The notes under the pieces are model-generated. The model saw nothing but the letters and a program-made list of their open reading frames with translations, was not told where the DNA came from and made no database searches. Positions 56,689 to 64,000 of a stretch of DNA of 64,000 bases are shown in pieces; position 1 is the first letter of the stretch, and each line of letters starts with the position of its first letter. Origin of the DNA: GWE2-40-63 sp041664345 (GTDB lineage: Bacteria; Bacteroidota; Bacteroidia; Bacteroidales; SZUA-534); the NCBI GenBank assembly GCA_041664345.1, contig JBAYKX010000013.1:1-64000 (forward strand), written 5' to 3'. Made by a program: the position numbers and the translations under genes.

Positions 56689-56772
56689 ACTACCTCCCAT
56701 TGAAAACACAACCACAATTTTAGGTTGATAATTTTTTAAACCCGGCAATTGATATATCTTTAGATTAGTAAA

Positions 56773-57612
56773 ATGTGGACTATGATACAAAAAGAAATGA
56801 ATTGGAGTTCCAAAACTGGACACCAAATTTTTGCCAAGGTTTGGCAACCCGAAACTGACGTAGTGGCCGTTGTAACCTTGGTACATGGATTTGGGGAACA
56901 TTGTTTGCGGTATGAGCCTTATGCCACTTTTTTTGTGGAAGCAAATATTGCCTTTGTGGCTTACGATCTTTATGGGCATGGCCAATCGGACGGTAAAAGG
57001 GGTACAATAAAAAGCTACAGTTCCCTGTTGGATGATGTGGAATTGGCTTTAAACCATTCAGCTCTTTTATTCCCCGGAAAACCAACTTTCCTTTATGGGC
57101 ATAGCATGGGCGGAAATATAGTTTTGAATTATCTTTTAAAAAGAAATACCTTGGTTACCGGTGGAATAATAACTTCGCCTTGGCTTTCACTATTTAAAGA
57201 GCCAAATTTCTTAGTAAGAGGGCTGGTTTCATTATTTCAAAAAATCATTCCCAATGTCACTATCGACAGTGGGTTGGAGATTAAATACATTTCATCTATT
57301 GATACAGAGGTGGAAAAATACCGAACCGACCCATTAAATCACGGAAGGATTTCATTCCTCCTGTTTCATGAAATTACTCATTACGGTTTATGGACATTGA
57401 ATCATACGGCAGAATTGAATTTGCCGGTTCTAATGCTTCACGGAACTAATGACAAAATAACCTCTATTGAAGCTTCAAAAACTGCGGCTAAGGGGAATCC
57501 TGAAAAGATAGAATTTATTGCCTGGGAAAAAGGGTATCATGAATTGCATAACGACACCATGCGCAAAGAATTGGCGGCAAAAGTAATTCAATGGATAAAG
57601 GAAAAAATATAA
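56773..57612 (+). CDS. alpha/beta hydrolase, monoacylglycerol lipase-like
   Basis: A 279-residue hydrolase_4/lysophospholipase-type enzyme. The oxyanion motif is LVHGFGEHCLRY, the nucleophile elbow YGHSMGGNIVLNYL with Ser115, the acid lies in LHGTNDKI, and the catalytic His is in KGYHELHND. It probably acts on glycerolipid esters in the cytoplasm; no signal peptide is visible. ATGs at 56773 and 56782 are both possible starts. The GSCFA gene starts two bases after its stop. Confidence 0.88.
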   Translation: MWTMIQKEMNWSSKTGHQIFAKVWQPETDVVAVVTLVHGFGEHCLRYEPYATFFVEANIAFVAYDLYGHGQSDGKRGTIKSYSSLLDDVELALNHSALLFPGKPTFLYGHSMGGNIVLNYLLKRNTLVTGGIITSPWLSLFKEPNFLVRGLVSLFQKIIPNVTIDSGLEIKYISSIDTEVEKYRTDPLNHGRISFLLFHEITHYGLWTLNHTAELNLPVLMLHGTNDKITSIEASKTAAKGNPEKIEFIAWEKGYHELHNDTMRKELAAKVIQWIKEKI

Positions 57613-57614
57613 TC

Positions 57615-58603
57615 ATGGAACCGTTTCGCACTGCAATTGACATTAAATCAGAAAATAAACCCATTGATTATTCCAGCAAAGTGCTTTTTTTAGGTTCTTG
57701 TTTTGCCGAAAACATGGGAGCGAAGTTGGTTCAAAACAAGTTTCAAACGCTCATCAATCCGTTTGGTATTCTTTACAATCCCCATTCCATTGCCAATTCG
57801 TTGGAGATTCTTATTAAAAATGAGCTATTTACCGAACATGATTTATTTGAGGATAAAGGAGTTTGGAATAGTTTTTCGCATCACAGCCGTTTTTCAGATA
57901 CTGATAAAGTGCGTTGTCTCGAAAACATAAATCAGCAAATTGAATTGGGAGCAAATTTTTTAAAAAAGGCTGATTACCTGATTATAACCTTTGGTACCGC
58001 TTGGGTATATCAATTGAAAAAAACGGGTAGCGTAGTTTCCAATTGCCATAAAGTGGCAGCTAAGGAATTTGAAAGATTTCGTTTAACGGAGCAAGATATA
58101 GTTGAAAGAATTAAATGGGTTTTTGGAACCTTGCAAAATCAAAACCCGGAACTTAAATAATTTTAACCGTTAGTCCGGTAAGGCATATTAAAGATGGATT
58201 GGTGGAGAACCAACTGAGTAAAGCAACGTTGCTGTTGGCGGTTCACGAATTGGTGAGCAAATTTGAAGAGGTAAGCTATTTTCCATCGTACGAAATTATG
58301 ATGGACGATTTACGCGATTACCGGTTCTATGCAGATGACATGGTGCATCCATCGAATGTGGCCATTGAATATATTTGGGAAAAGTTCAAAAGTAGTTGGA
58401 TTGAGCCAAAGGCTTATGAGGCAATGAATGAAATTGCCAAAATACAACAAGCTTTGAATCATCGTCCTTTTTTTCCGGAAACGGAGAGTCATCAGTTGTT
58501 TATAAAAAGGCAGCTTGACAGTATAAAAAAACTTCGGGAAAAATATTCTGAAATTGATTTAGCTACAGAACAAGACTATTTTGAAAAGCAAAAATTGGTT
58601 TGA
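57615..58603 (+). pseudogene. GSCFA-family protein, split by a one-base frameshift
   Basis: The first frame (57615-58160) carries the family signature VLFLGSCFAENMG and FGILYNPHSI, then stops after NPELK. The second frame continues as ILTVSPVRHIKDGLVENQLS and runs to 58603 (YADDMVHPSNVAIEYIWEKF). Adding one A in the AAA at 58155-58157 rejoins them into a 329-residue protein of normal length. GSCFA proteins are SGNH-like, and the conserved DMVHPS supports a hydrolase fold. The gene follows the alpha/beta hydrolase by two bases. It may be intact in the organism if the missing base is a sequencing error. Confidence 0.82.
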
Positions 58604-58686
58604 AATGCAATGCACTTTGAATCGGATAATTTTATTGCTGAATAGTTACAAAATAATTTTAACGAAAATTTTATTAACAAAAAATA

Positions 58687-58807
58687 TATCCCTCCCAACC
58701 TCCCTTATGAATAAGGGAGGAGTAGTGTCGAGTATACTTGAAAGACTTCTGTTCCAATTAAACACAAATTTGCGCCCTCCTTTATTAAAGGAGGGTTGGG
58801 GAGGATA
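58687..58807. repeat. dispersed repeat, copy D (palindromic)
   Basis: The ends TATCCCTCCCAACCTCCCTT (58687-58706) and AAGGAGGGTTGGGGAGGATA (58788-58807) form an imperfect 20-base inverted repeat, each with a smaller hairpin inside. The left half resembles the left modules of copies A-C. The element fills the gap between the GSCFA and ribF genes and could end transcription from both. Confidence 0.6.
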
Positions 58808-58859
58808 CTTTATAATATACTAAATCTGTTTTCACACAATTTAGCGACTAACCATATTT

Positions 58860-59786
58860 TTACTTATTTAATATTTCCAAAGCACTTTCTTTATCTTTTT
58901 TTAGCTGAGTTTTTAATGATTCCAGCGAATCGAATTGGAATTCATCACGAAGCTTTTTAATGATGCTAATTTTAATAAATTTATCGTAGAGGATTCCCGT
59001 AAAATCAAACAGGTGCGCTTCAATAAGTGGGGTATTGGCAGTGTTCTTTAACGTTGGACGAATGCCTATATTCATCATTCCCTGGTAAGTTATTCCTTCA
59101 AATTGAACCAATACAGCATACACACCGTATCCGGGAATAAATTTATTTTCGGGAGGAAGTAAATTGGCCGTTGGAAAGCCCAATTTATTTCCTAATCGGT
59201 GACCATGAACCACGGTACCTGATAACAAATAAGGATAACCCAATAACTTGGATGCTTCAGTCAATAGACCCTGAGACAACAATTTGCGAATATAAGTGGA
59301 GCTCAATTTTCCCTCTTCAATGGTGACTTCGTGTTGTTCCACTACTTTAAAATCAAGATTTTTTGATAGTTGCAGTAATTGCTCATAATTACCTTCCCGG
59401 TTCTTCCCAATGGTATGATCGTAACCGACCAGCAGCGTATTTATATGCAGTTTATCAATTAATAGTTGCTTCACAAATTCTTGATACGTAAGCGAAGCTA
59501 TTTTTTCGGTAAAAGGGTAAAGTACCAAATGGTTGATTCCTGCTTGCCGGAATAATTCAATTTTTTCGTCAATGGTTGTAAGCAAAACAAATTCTTTTCC
59601 GGGGTTAAGTACAATTGCCGGATGAGGCGAAAAAGTAAAAATAACACTCTCACCTTTTACCTGTTTCGATAAACGGATCAGTTGGTCAATTACTTGCCGG
59701 TGACCCAAATGTACGCCATCAAATGAACCAATGGTAACTACTGGGTTTATGGCGCTAAAATCAACTATGTCGTCCCAAATTTTCAA
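58860..59786 (-). CDS. ribF: bifunctional riboflavin kinase/FAD synthetase
   Basis: Converts riboflavin to FMN and FAD in the cytoplasm. The N-terminal FAD synthetase half begins with VVTIGSFDGVHLGHRQVI; the C-terminal flavokinase half has HGHRLGNKLGFPTANL and MMNIGIRPT. No ATG is available: the frame opens with TTG codons at 59804 and 59786. I chose 59786 (KIWDDIVDF) because it matches where the family begins and leaves room for a TATTTTTG promoter box at 59802-59809 on the minus strand. Length is then 308 residues. Confidence 0.93.
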   Translation of the reverse strand: MKIWDDIVDFSAINPVVTIGSFDGVHLGHRQVIDQLIRLSKQVKGESVIFTFSPHPAIVLNPGKEFVLLTTIDEKIELFRQAGINHLVLYPFTEKIASLTYQEFVKQLLIDKLHINTLLVGYDHTIGKNREGNYEQLLQLSKNLDFKVVEQHEVTIEEGKLSSTYIRKLLSQGLLTEASKLLGYPYLLSGTVVHGHRLGNKLGFPTANLLPPENKFIPGYGVYAVLVQFEGITYQGMMNIGIRPTLKNTANTPLIEAHLFDFTGILYDKFIKISIIKKLRDEFQFDSLESLKTQLKKDKESALEILNK

Positions 59787-59909
59787 TGCAACAATTTTTG
59801 GCAAAAATATAAAAAGGAATTACAAATAAACCGTTTTGGATTATCCTAAGCCAAACATAACACTAATTAATGGGAATTGACTTTATTATTACTTGTCAAC
59901 ATCCATCGT

Positions 59910-59942
59910 TTTGCGGGCATTAAAATTATAAATGTATATTTG
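59910..59942 (+). promoter_or_regulatory. promoter of the thioredoxin-fold lipoprotein gene
   Basis: TTTG (59910-59913), a 21-base spacer and TATATTTG (59935-59942) match the Bacteroidota -33/-7 consensus. Transcription would start near 59949, giving a leader of about 57 bases before the ATG at 60006. Confidence 0.55.
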
Positions 59943-60005
59943 TACCTGTTAAAAATTGGGTGTGAAAACATTATTTTTGCATTAAATAAGAAAAGGTATT
60001 CAATT

Positions 60006-61268
60006 ATGATAACACGCTTTAACCTATTTTTGAGTTTAATTTTTGTGTTTTTTGGCTGTCAGGAGAAACAACCAGAGATTCGTGTTCAGGCAACCCTGCA
60101 AGAGGGAGCCGGTAGCTATATTAAATTCATTGATATGACTCAACCCGGCTTGGCACCTGATTCCATGGCGTTAAGCATAGATGGAACGTTTGATTTTGTG
60201 CAAAACACAACGGAGCCCAAAGATTTTATTTTCTATTTTAACGATAAGGAATACATCCGTCTGGTATTATGTCCCAACGAAATAGTTACACTTACAGCTA
60301 ATGTTTCCAATTTGGTATCAACCTATCAAGTATCAGGTTCTCAGGAATCGGTAGATGTGAGTCTGATAATAAAACGACATTTCAGAGCCGTTAGCATTTT
60401 AGACACCTTGCAGCAGTTTTATTTAAAGAACCAAACCAATCCGCAGCTCACAGAAATAGTTGAAAAGCTGGCCTTTTTGAGTGACTCGATTTTTTCCGAT
60501 GAAAAAGCATTCCTAACCTCATTTATTGAAAACAACCCGGGTTCCATAGCGGCATACATTGCGCTATCGCAAAAATTGGGATTGAATAAACAGTTGTTTA
60601 CCTTGGCTAACGATTTACCCTATTTTGTAATGGTAGATACCGCAATGGCTTCCCGCTATAAAAACACCGTCCCATCAAAAATGTTACACACCTACATTAC
60701 CCGCGAAAAATTGAGATTAAGTCAGGAAAAAGAAAATCTTTTAAATGATAGCATTATTAATCAAGCTCCTGATGTCCGACTCCCTAATTCATTGGGCGAT
60801 ACATTGGCATTGTCGGCGTTAAGAGGAAAATATGAGCTGGTCGATTTTTGGGGAAGCTGGTGTCGTCCGAGCCGATTGAACAATGCTGTTCTTAGAGACA
60901 CCTATCGAAAATATCGCATTCGTGGTTTCGAAATTTATCAAATTGCGATTGAGCATACAGCTGCCAATTGGAGTAATACCATTAAGGAAGATAAGCTATT
61001 TTGGAAGTATCAGGTGAGCGAATTAAACTACATGGAAAGCAAAGCAGCAAAGGACTTTGGTGTAAAAACAATGCCTGCAAATTTTCTTGTTGACCCCGAT
61101 GGAAAAATCATAGCTAGAAACCTTTATGGTGCGGATTTAACCAACCAGTTGGAATCGGTATTAAAACCGGCGCGTATTGTTAAGCCCATTATAAATGTTG
61201 TTTCTGATTCCGTTGCAATAGATACAACACAAAAACAGGAACCAATTAATTCCTCTTCAATTCAATAG
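60006..61268 (+). CDS. thioredoxin-fold lipoprotein with CxxS site (DUF4369-TlpA type)
   Basis: A 420-residue lipoprotein (FVFFGC, Cys18). The N-terminal half resembles DUF4369, and the C-terminal half (about 252-395) is a TlpA/AhpC-type thioredoxin domain with APDVRLPNSLGD, VDFWGSWCRPSR and the cis-Pro loop KTMPANFLVD. The usual CxxC is Cys286-Arg-Pro-Ser289, so the resolving Cys is missing. It may act as an isomerase-like or mixed-disulphide protein, not as a reductase. The open frame extends 43 codons further upstream, but the lipoprotein signal fixes the start at 60006. lpxH follows three bases after the stop. Confidence 0.83.
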   Translation: MITRFNLFLSLIFVFFGCQEKQPEIRVQATLQEGAGSYIKFIDMTQPGLAPDSMALSIDGTFDFVQNTTEPKDFIFYFNDKEYIRLVLCPNEIVTLTANVSNLVSTYQVSGSQESVDVSLIIKRHFRAVSILDTLQQFYLKNQTNPQLTEIVEKLAFLSDSIFSDEKAFLTSFIENNPGSIAAYIALSQKLGLNKQLFTLANDLPYFVMVDTAMASRYKNTVPSKMLHTYITREKLRLSQEKENLLNDSIINQAPDVRLPNSLGDTLALSALRGKYELVDFWGSWCRPSRLNNAVLRDTYRKYRIRGFEIYQIAIEHTAANWSNTIKEDKLFWKYQVSELNYMESKAAKDFGVKTMPANFLVDPDGKIIARNLYGADLTNQLESVLKPARIVKPIINVVSDSVAIDTTQKQEPINSSSIQ

Positions 61269-61271
61269 CTG

Positions 61272-62057
61272 GTGATTACAAAAAAGATATACTTTGCATC
61301 GGATGTGCATTTGGGGCACCCAACATTGGAAAAAGCTCAATGGCGTGAGCATTTATTTGTTCACTGGCTCGATGAAATAAAAAATGATTGCTCGGTTTTA
61401 TATTTGGTTGGCGATGTTTTCGATTTTTGGTTTGAATACAAAAAAGTTGTTCCTCGCGGATTTGTTCGCACGCTTGGAAAATTAGCCGAATTAGCCGATT
61501 CAGGAATTACCATTCATTTTTTTACGGGTAATCATGATGTATGGGTTTTTGATTACTTGCCCAAAGAAATTGGTATTATTGTTCATCGGGAACCGATAAC
61601 ACAGGAATTGTCGGGGAAGAGTTTTTACATAGCACATGGTGACGGATTAGGACCCGGCGATTTTGGTTATAAATTAATGAAAAAGGCCTTCACCAGCCGA
61701 TTCATGCAATGGTTATTCAGTCGTTTGCATCCTAACTTCTCCGTATGGTTGGCTCATAATACATCCAATACCAGTCGCGATTATAATGGAATTAAACCCG
61801 AAGGGTTCAAAGGCGAAGAACGGGAATTAATATACTTGCATGCAAAAGAGGTATTGGCTGAAAAGCAGTTCGACTATTTAATCTTTGGGCATCGTCATTT
61901 AGCGCTTGACATGGACATGGGAACCAGTCGTTTTATTATTTTGGGCGATTGGCTTTGCAATTTTACCTATGGAGTTTTTGATGGGAATACCTTTGAACTA
62001 AAAAAAGTTGATTCGGCAGTAGTTGATTTTTACAGAAATAAATTTCAGAAATTATAA
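61272..62057 (+). CDS. lpxH: UDP-2,3-diacylglucosamine diphosphatase
   Basis: A calcineurin-like metallophosphatase of 261 residues. It cleaves UDP-2,3-diacylglucosamine to lipid X in lipid A synthesis at the inner membrane. Metal-binding motifs are in order: ASDVHLGHP, VGDVFDFWFEY, TGNHDVW, YIAHGDGLGPGD and FGHRHLA. The start is a GTG at 61272, three bases after the preceding stop, so translation is probably coupled. Confidence 0.92.
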   Translation: MITKKIYFASDVHLGHPTLEKAQWREHLFVHWLDEIKNDCSVLYLVGDVFDFWFEYKKVVPRGFVRTLGKLAELADSGITIHFFTGNHDVWVFDYLPKEIGIIVHREPITQELSGKSFYIAHGDGLGPGDFGYKLMKKAFTSRFMQWLFSRLHPNFSVWLAHNTSNTSRDYNGIKPEGFKGEERELIYLHAKEVLAEKQFDYLIFGHRHLALDMDMGTSRFIILGDWLCNFTYGVFDGNTFELKKVDSAVVDFYRNKFQKL

Positions 62058-62117
62058 TTAATATTTAGTAAGTGAATTTAAAAACCAACGGGCTAACTAT
62101 TGTGAATAATTGGAGGA

Positions 62118-62147
62118 TTGAAGCAGCGGGAAATAATTATATATTTG
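62118..62147 (+). promoter_or_regulatory. promoter of the second lipoprotein/exported protein pair
   Basis: TTG (62118-62120), a 19-base spacer and TATATTTG (62140-62147) match the Bacteroidota promoter consensus. Predicted start near 62153, about 50 bases before the ATG at 62205. Confidence 0.58.
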
Positions 62148-62204
62148 TTTGTTGGGCAAAACAAATTAAATTCTTGATTGGTACTATTGTTTAAACAAAA
62201 CAGA

Positions 62205-63038
62205 ATGAAAACATGTTCCCTTTTAGTAGTGGTCTTTCTTTTTTTTCTACTATTCTCCTGTACTCAGAGGAGTAAAAAATCGGCTTTGAGTGAGGGCGAT
62301 GCAATGGATCAAAGCGAATATTATTCTGAACAACAAACCGTAGATGAGAATTTCAGAATACCATCACCCATGGAATTGTTTGTTTTTATGGAAAAAAGTG
62401 AAACCCCATTTATAAAGGAGGCTTTAAGCAATCCCAATCGTCACAGTGAATTCGTCAGCCAAAAATCCAAAGCATTGAATTTGGGAGTTTATTCTGCCGA
62501 TTTGGCCTATTGTTCAGTTTATGGTAACATTCAAGAAACGATTGTTTACTTTAATACGGCAAAAATTTTAGCCACAGAATTAGGTTTACATGAAGGGTAT
62601 GGCGCTGAAATGGCCATGCGTATTGATGATAATTTGAACAATATTGATTCTTTAAACGATATAACTACCGAATCATTTAACGAGGCTAATTTGTTTTTAG
62701 ATGAGCAAGGTTTGTCCGATATTCAGGGATTAATGATAGCCGGTGGCTGGATTGAGGGCTTGTATTTGGCACTAAAATCGGTAAGTGCTGATGATTTAAA
62801 TAACCCCGTGATAGAACGTATTGCCGATCAACAGGTATTATTGGATAATCTATTAAAATATTTAAATCGTTATTCCGAAAACAGTAATGTGTTGGAAGTT
62901 ATTTCGCAGCTCGACGAGCTTCAGGAAGTTTATGATCAATTGTATTATAACGATGAAAATACACGAATTACAAAAGAACAATATGTAGCCATTGCCAATA
63001 AGGTTGCTGTATTGCGTGATTCCATGATAATTAATTAG
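62205..63038 (+). CDS. lipoprotein of an unnamed family, paralogue 2
   Basis: A 277-residue lipoprotein (FFLLFSC) that is paralogous to 47926-48849 over its whole mature length. Shared features are the KALNLGVYSADLAYCSVYGN block, a helical middle with NNIDSLNDITTESFNE, AGGWIEGLYLALKSV, and VIERIADQQVLLDNLLKYL. Nothing in it suggests a catalytic site. It has its own promoter, and a small exported protein follows ten bases later, repeating the arrangement at the end of the Che/Sia cluster. I chose the ATG at 62205 because it starts the lipoprotein signal. Confidence 0.72.
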   Translation: MKTCSLLVVVFLFFLLFSCTQRSKKSALSEGDAMDQSEYYSEQQTVDENFRIPSPMELFVFMEKSETPFIKEALSNPNRHSEFVSQKSKALNLGVYSADLAYCSVYGNIQETIVYFNTAKILATELGLHEGYGAEMAMRIDDNLNNIDSLNDITTESFNEANLFLDEQGLSDIQGLMIAGGWIEGLYLALKSVSADDLNNPVIERIADQQVLLDNLLKYLNRYSENSNVLEVISQLDELQEVYDQLYYNDENTRITKEQYVAIANKVAVLRDSMIIN

Positions 63039-63048
63039 TCGCTAAAAA

Positions 63049-63672
63049 ATGTTAACTTATAAACCAATTAAGAATTTTATATTTGTTTCAATTCTATTAC
63101 TATTCTTAGTTTTGCCGCAATTAACTAAGGCTCAAAATTGTTCTAAAAAGAAATTGGCCGACAAAGAACTAAGAGAAGATTTTGATTATAGGGGTCAATC
63201 GCTTTTTATTGAGTTGGGTAATGGCGATTCAACTACGTTGAATATTGTACTTTACTCAAAGCAGAATTACCGATTGTTTGTGGTAGGTGAGCAAAAACTT
63301 GGAAAAGTTGATTATGAAATAATTGTTCCCCGAAAGAAGTTTAACCGGGTAGTTAAAGATATATTGCCCAAAAAAGTTACCTCCTATAAAAAAGATCCCA
63401 ATGGATTTTATCTCTACAATAATGATGGGGAACGAATTCCTATTGGCGAAGAGATGATTCAGGATACCAGCTGGACCCGCGAAACATCAACCATTGAAGA
63501 AGTAGTTTTTAACAGCCGTACGTCAGATGCCTCCTATTGGCTTGCTACTCCCAGTAAAACTCAGCTTATAACCATAAAAGTATTTGTTGAAAAAGCCGAT
63601 AAAGTGCAGCATGGCTGCATTGGTATATATGTAGGCAGGGAGTTTGCCAATGCATACCAGTTTCGGAGGTAA
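63049..63672 (+). CDS. exported protein of unknown function
   Basis: A 207-residue protein with a signal peptide (cleavage after LTKAQ, about 29). The body is beta-rich and holds FIELGNGDSTTLNIVLYSKQ and later VFVEKADKVQHGCIGIYVGR. I recognise no family. It is paired with the preceding lipoprotein gene, ten bases away. It does not obviously match the small protein at 48851-49279 in sequence, although its position is the same. Confidence 0.68.
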   Translation: MLTYKPIKNFIFVSILLLFLVLPQLTKAQNCSKKKLADKELREDFDYRGQSLFIELGNGDSTTLNIVLYSKQNYRLFVVGEQKLGKVDYEIIVPRKKFNRVVKDILPKKVTSYKKDPNGFYLYNNDGERIPIGEEMIQDTSWTRETSTIEEVVFNSRTSDASYWLATPSKTQLITIKVFVEKADKVQHGCIGIYVGREFANAYQFRR

Positions 63673-63823
63673 AAGAATAACTTAATAGGTCGTGTTTTTT
63701 TAATTCAACTTTAAACAGTAGTCAGCAACTTTAGTGCTAAATATGCTTCCAATTTGTAACCTAACATACAATTCGACGTCAAACCGCCGACATTGATTAA
63801 AAACTTAATAAAAACTAGTAATT

Positions 63824-64000
63824 ATGAAAAGCTTTTTAAAGTACACATTAGCTACAGTAGTAGGAATATTACTATACACAGTTATTGCCACTTTTATCCT
63901 CTTTGGTATTATCGGTGCAATGGTTGCGGCATCGGGCGATAAGGAAGCAACCATAAAGCCAAACAGCATTCTCTATCTCAAATTCGACAAACAAATTGTG
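63824..64000 (+). CDS. sppA: signal peptide peptidase SppA, N-terminal part (cut by window end)
   Basis: The first 59 residues begin MKSFLKYTLATVVGILLYTV, with a membrane anchor to about residue 38, followed by PNSILYLKFDKQIV. This is the pattern of Bacteroidota 67K-type SppA, a membrane protease that degrades cleaved signal peptides. The catalytic Ser and Lys lie beyond the window. The 150 bases before it show no clear promoter box. Confidence 0.75.
   Translation, partial: MKSFLKYTLATVVGILLYTVIATFILFGIIGAMVAASGDKEATIKPNSILYLKFDKQIV

Noticed and set aside
56671..56985. Minus-strand open frame ending in GGSIVRII
   Set aside because: It overlaps the alpha/beta hydrolase start on the other strand; its tail is produced by the dispersed palindrome, not by a gene.
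57148..57600. Sialic acid use suggested by the sialate O-acetylesterase-like gene
   Set aside because: No sialidase, neuraminate lyase or sialic acid transporter is present anywhere in the window; the esterase family also acts on plant glycans, which fits the mannan genes.
58581..58823. 80-codon open frame over the copy D repeat
   Set aside because: It runs through the palindromic repeat and overlaps the GSCFA end in another frame; the Pro/Leu-rich peptide simply reflects the repeat.

Overview
The window comes from a low-GC member of the Bacteroidota. The signs are SusC/SusD pairs, two type IX secretion (T9SS) C-terminal sorting domains, DUF4249 and DUF6427 proteins, many lipoprotein signals, and TAnnTTTG-type promoter boxes. 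I cannot fix the order or genus from sequence alone.

Layout. (1) 1-2555: the tail of an unidentified gene, an RhlE-type RNA helicase, then a decayed stretch with palindromes and a broken RelE/ParE-type toxin gene that abuts the next region. (2) 2548-30558, all on the minus strand: a large polysaccharide utilisation locus (PUL). In transcription order it holds a GH26 mannanase, a sulfatase-fold protein, a GH130 mannosylglucose phosphorylase, SusC, SusD, a T9SS-sorted surface protein with a CBM9-like domain, a terminator, a GH5_7-like mannanase, a mannobiose 2-epimerase-like protein, a GH27 alpha-galactosidase, three SGNH-type esterases, a GH78-like gene with a premature stop, a VapBC-like pair, a GH3 enzyme and a second GH26. 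Together these fit breakdown of acetylated galacto(gluco)mannan. Surface endo-mannanases cut the chain, SusCD imports it, esterases and the alpha-galactosidase strip side groups, and the cytoplasmic epimerase plus GH130 convert mannobiose to mannose-1-phosphate and glucose. Upstream of the first gene are four direct repeats on a 21-22 bp period, a likely activator site. No regulator gene and no inner-membrane sugar permease lie in the window. (3) 30963-37341, plus strand: a TonB-dependent receptor with an STN domain (split by a one-base frameshift), a DUF4249 lipoprotein, an MG2/plug-like protein and a small exported protein. (4) 37448-37967: remains of two unrelated insertion sequences (ISAs1-like and IS630-like).

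(5) 38083-49279, plus strand: a compact signalling cluster that is the best candidate for an undescribed system. It encodes CheR, a degenerate CheR paralogue, a stand-alone CheB, a membrane GAF protein, a membrane GAF-PAS-PAS-PP2C phosphatase, a SiaB-like kinase, a SiaC-like phosphoprotein, an ABCG-type transporter with N-terminal TerB-like and FHA-like regions, a lipoprotein and a small exported protein. There is no chemotaxis receptor, no CheA/CheW and no diguanylate cyclase. A 1191-residue protein made only of PAS repeats converges on the end of the cluster.

(6) 52968-64000: mostly housekeeping genes (DUF6427, purD, a LuxE-like protein, an alpha/beta hydrolase, a frameshifted GSCFA gene, ribF, a thioredoxin-fold lipoprotein, lpxH, the start of sppA), plus a second copy of the lipoprotein/small exported protein pair. 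Short interspersed palindromic repeats recur through the window. Two of the broken genes (the TonB receptor and GSCFA) are each restored by adding one A to an A-run, so assembly error must be excluded before they are called pseudogenes.
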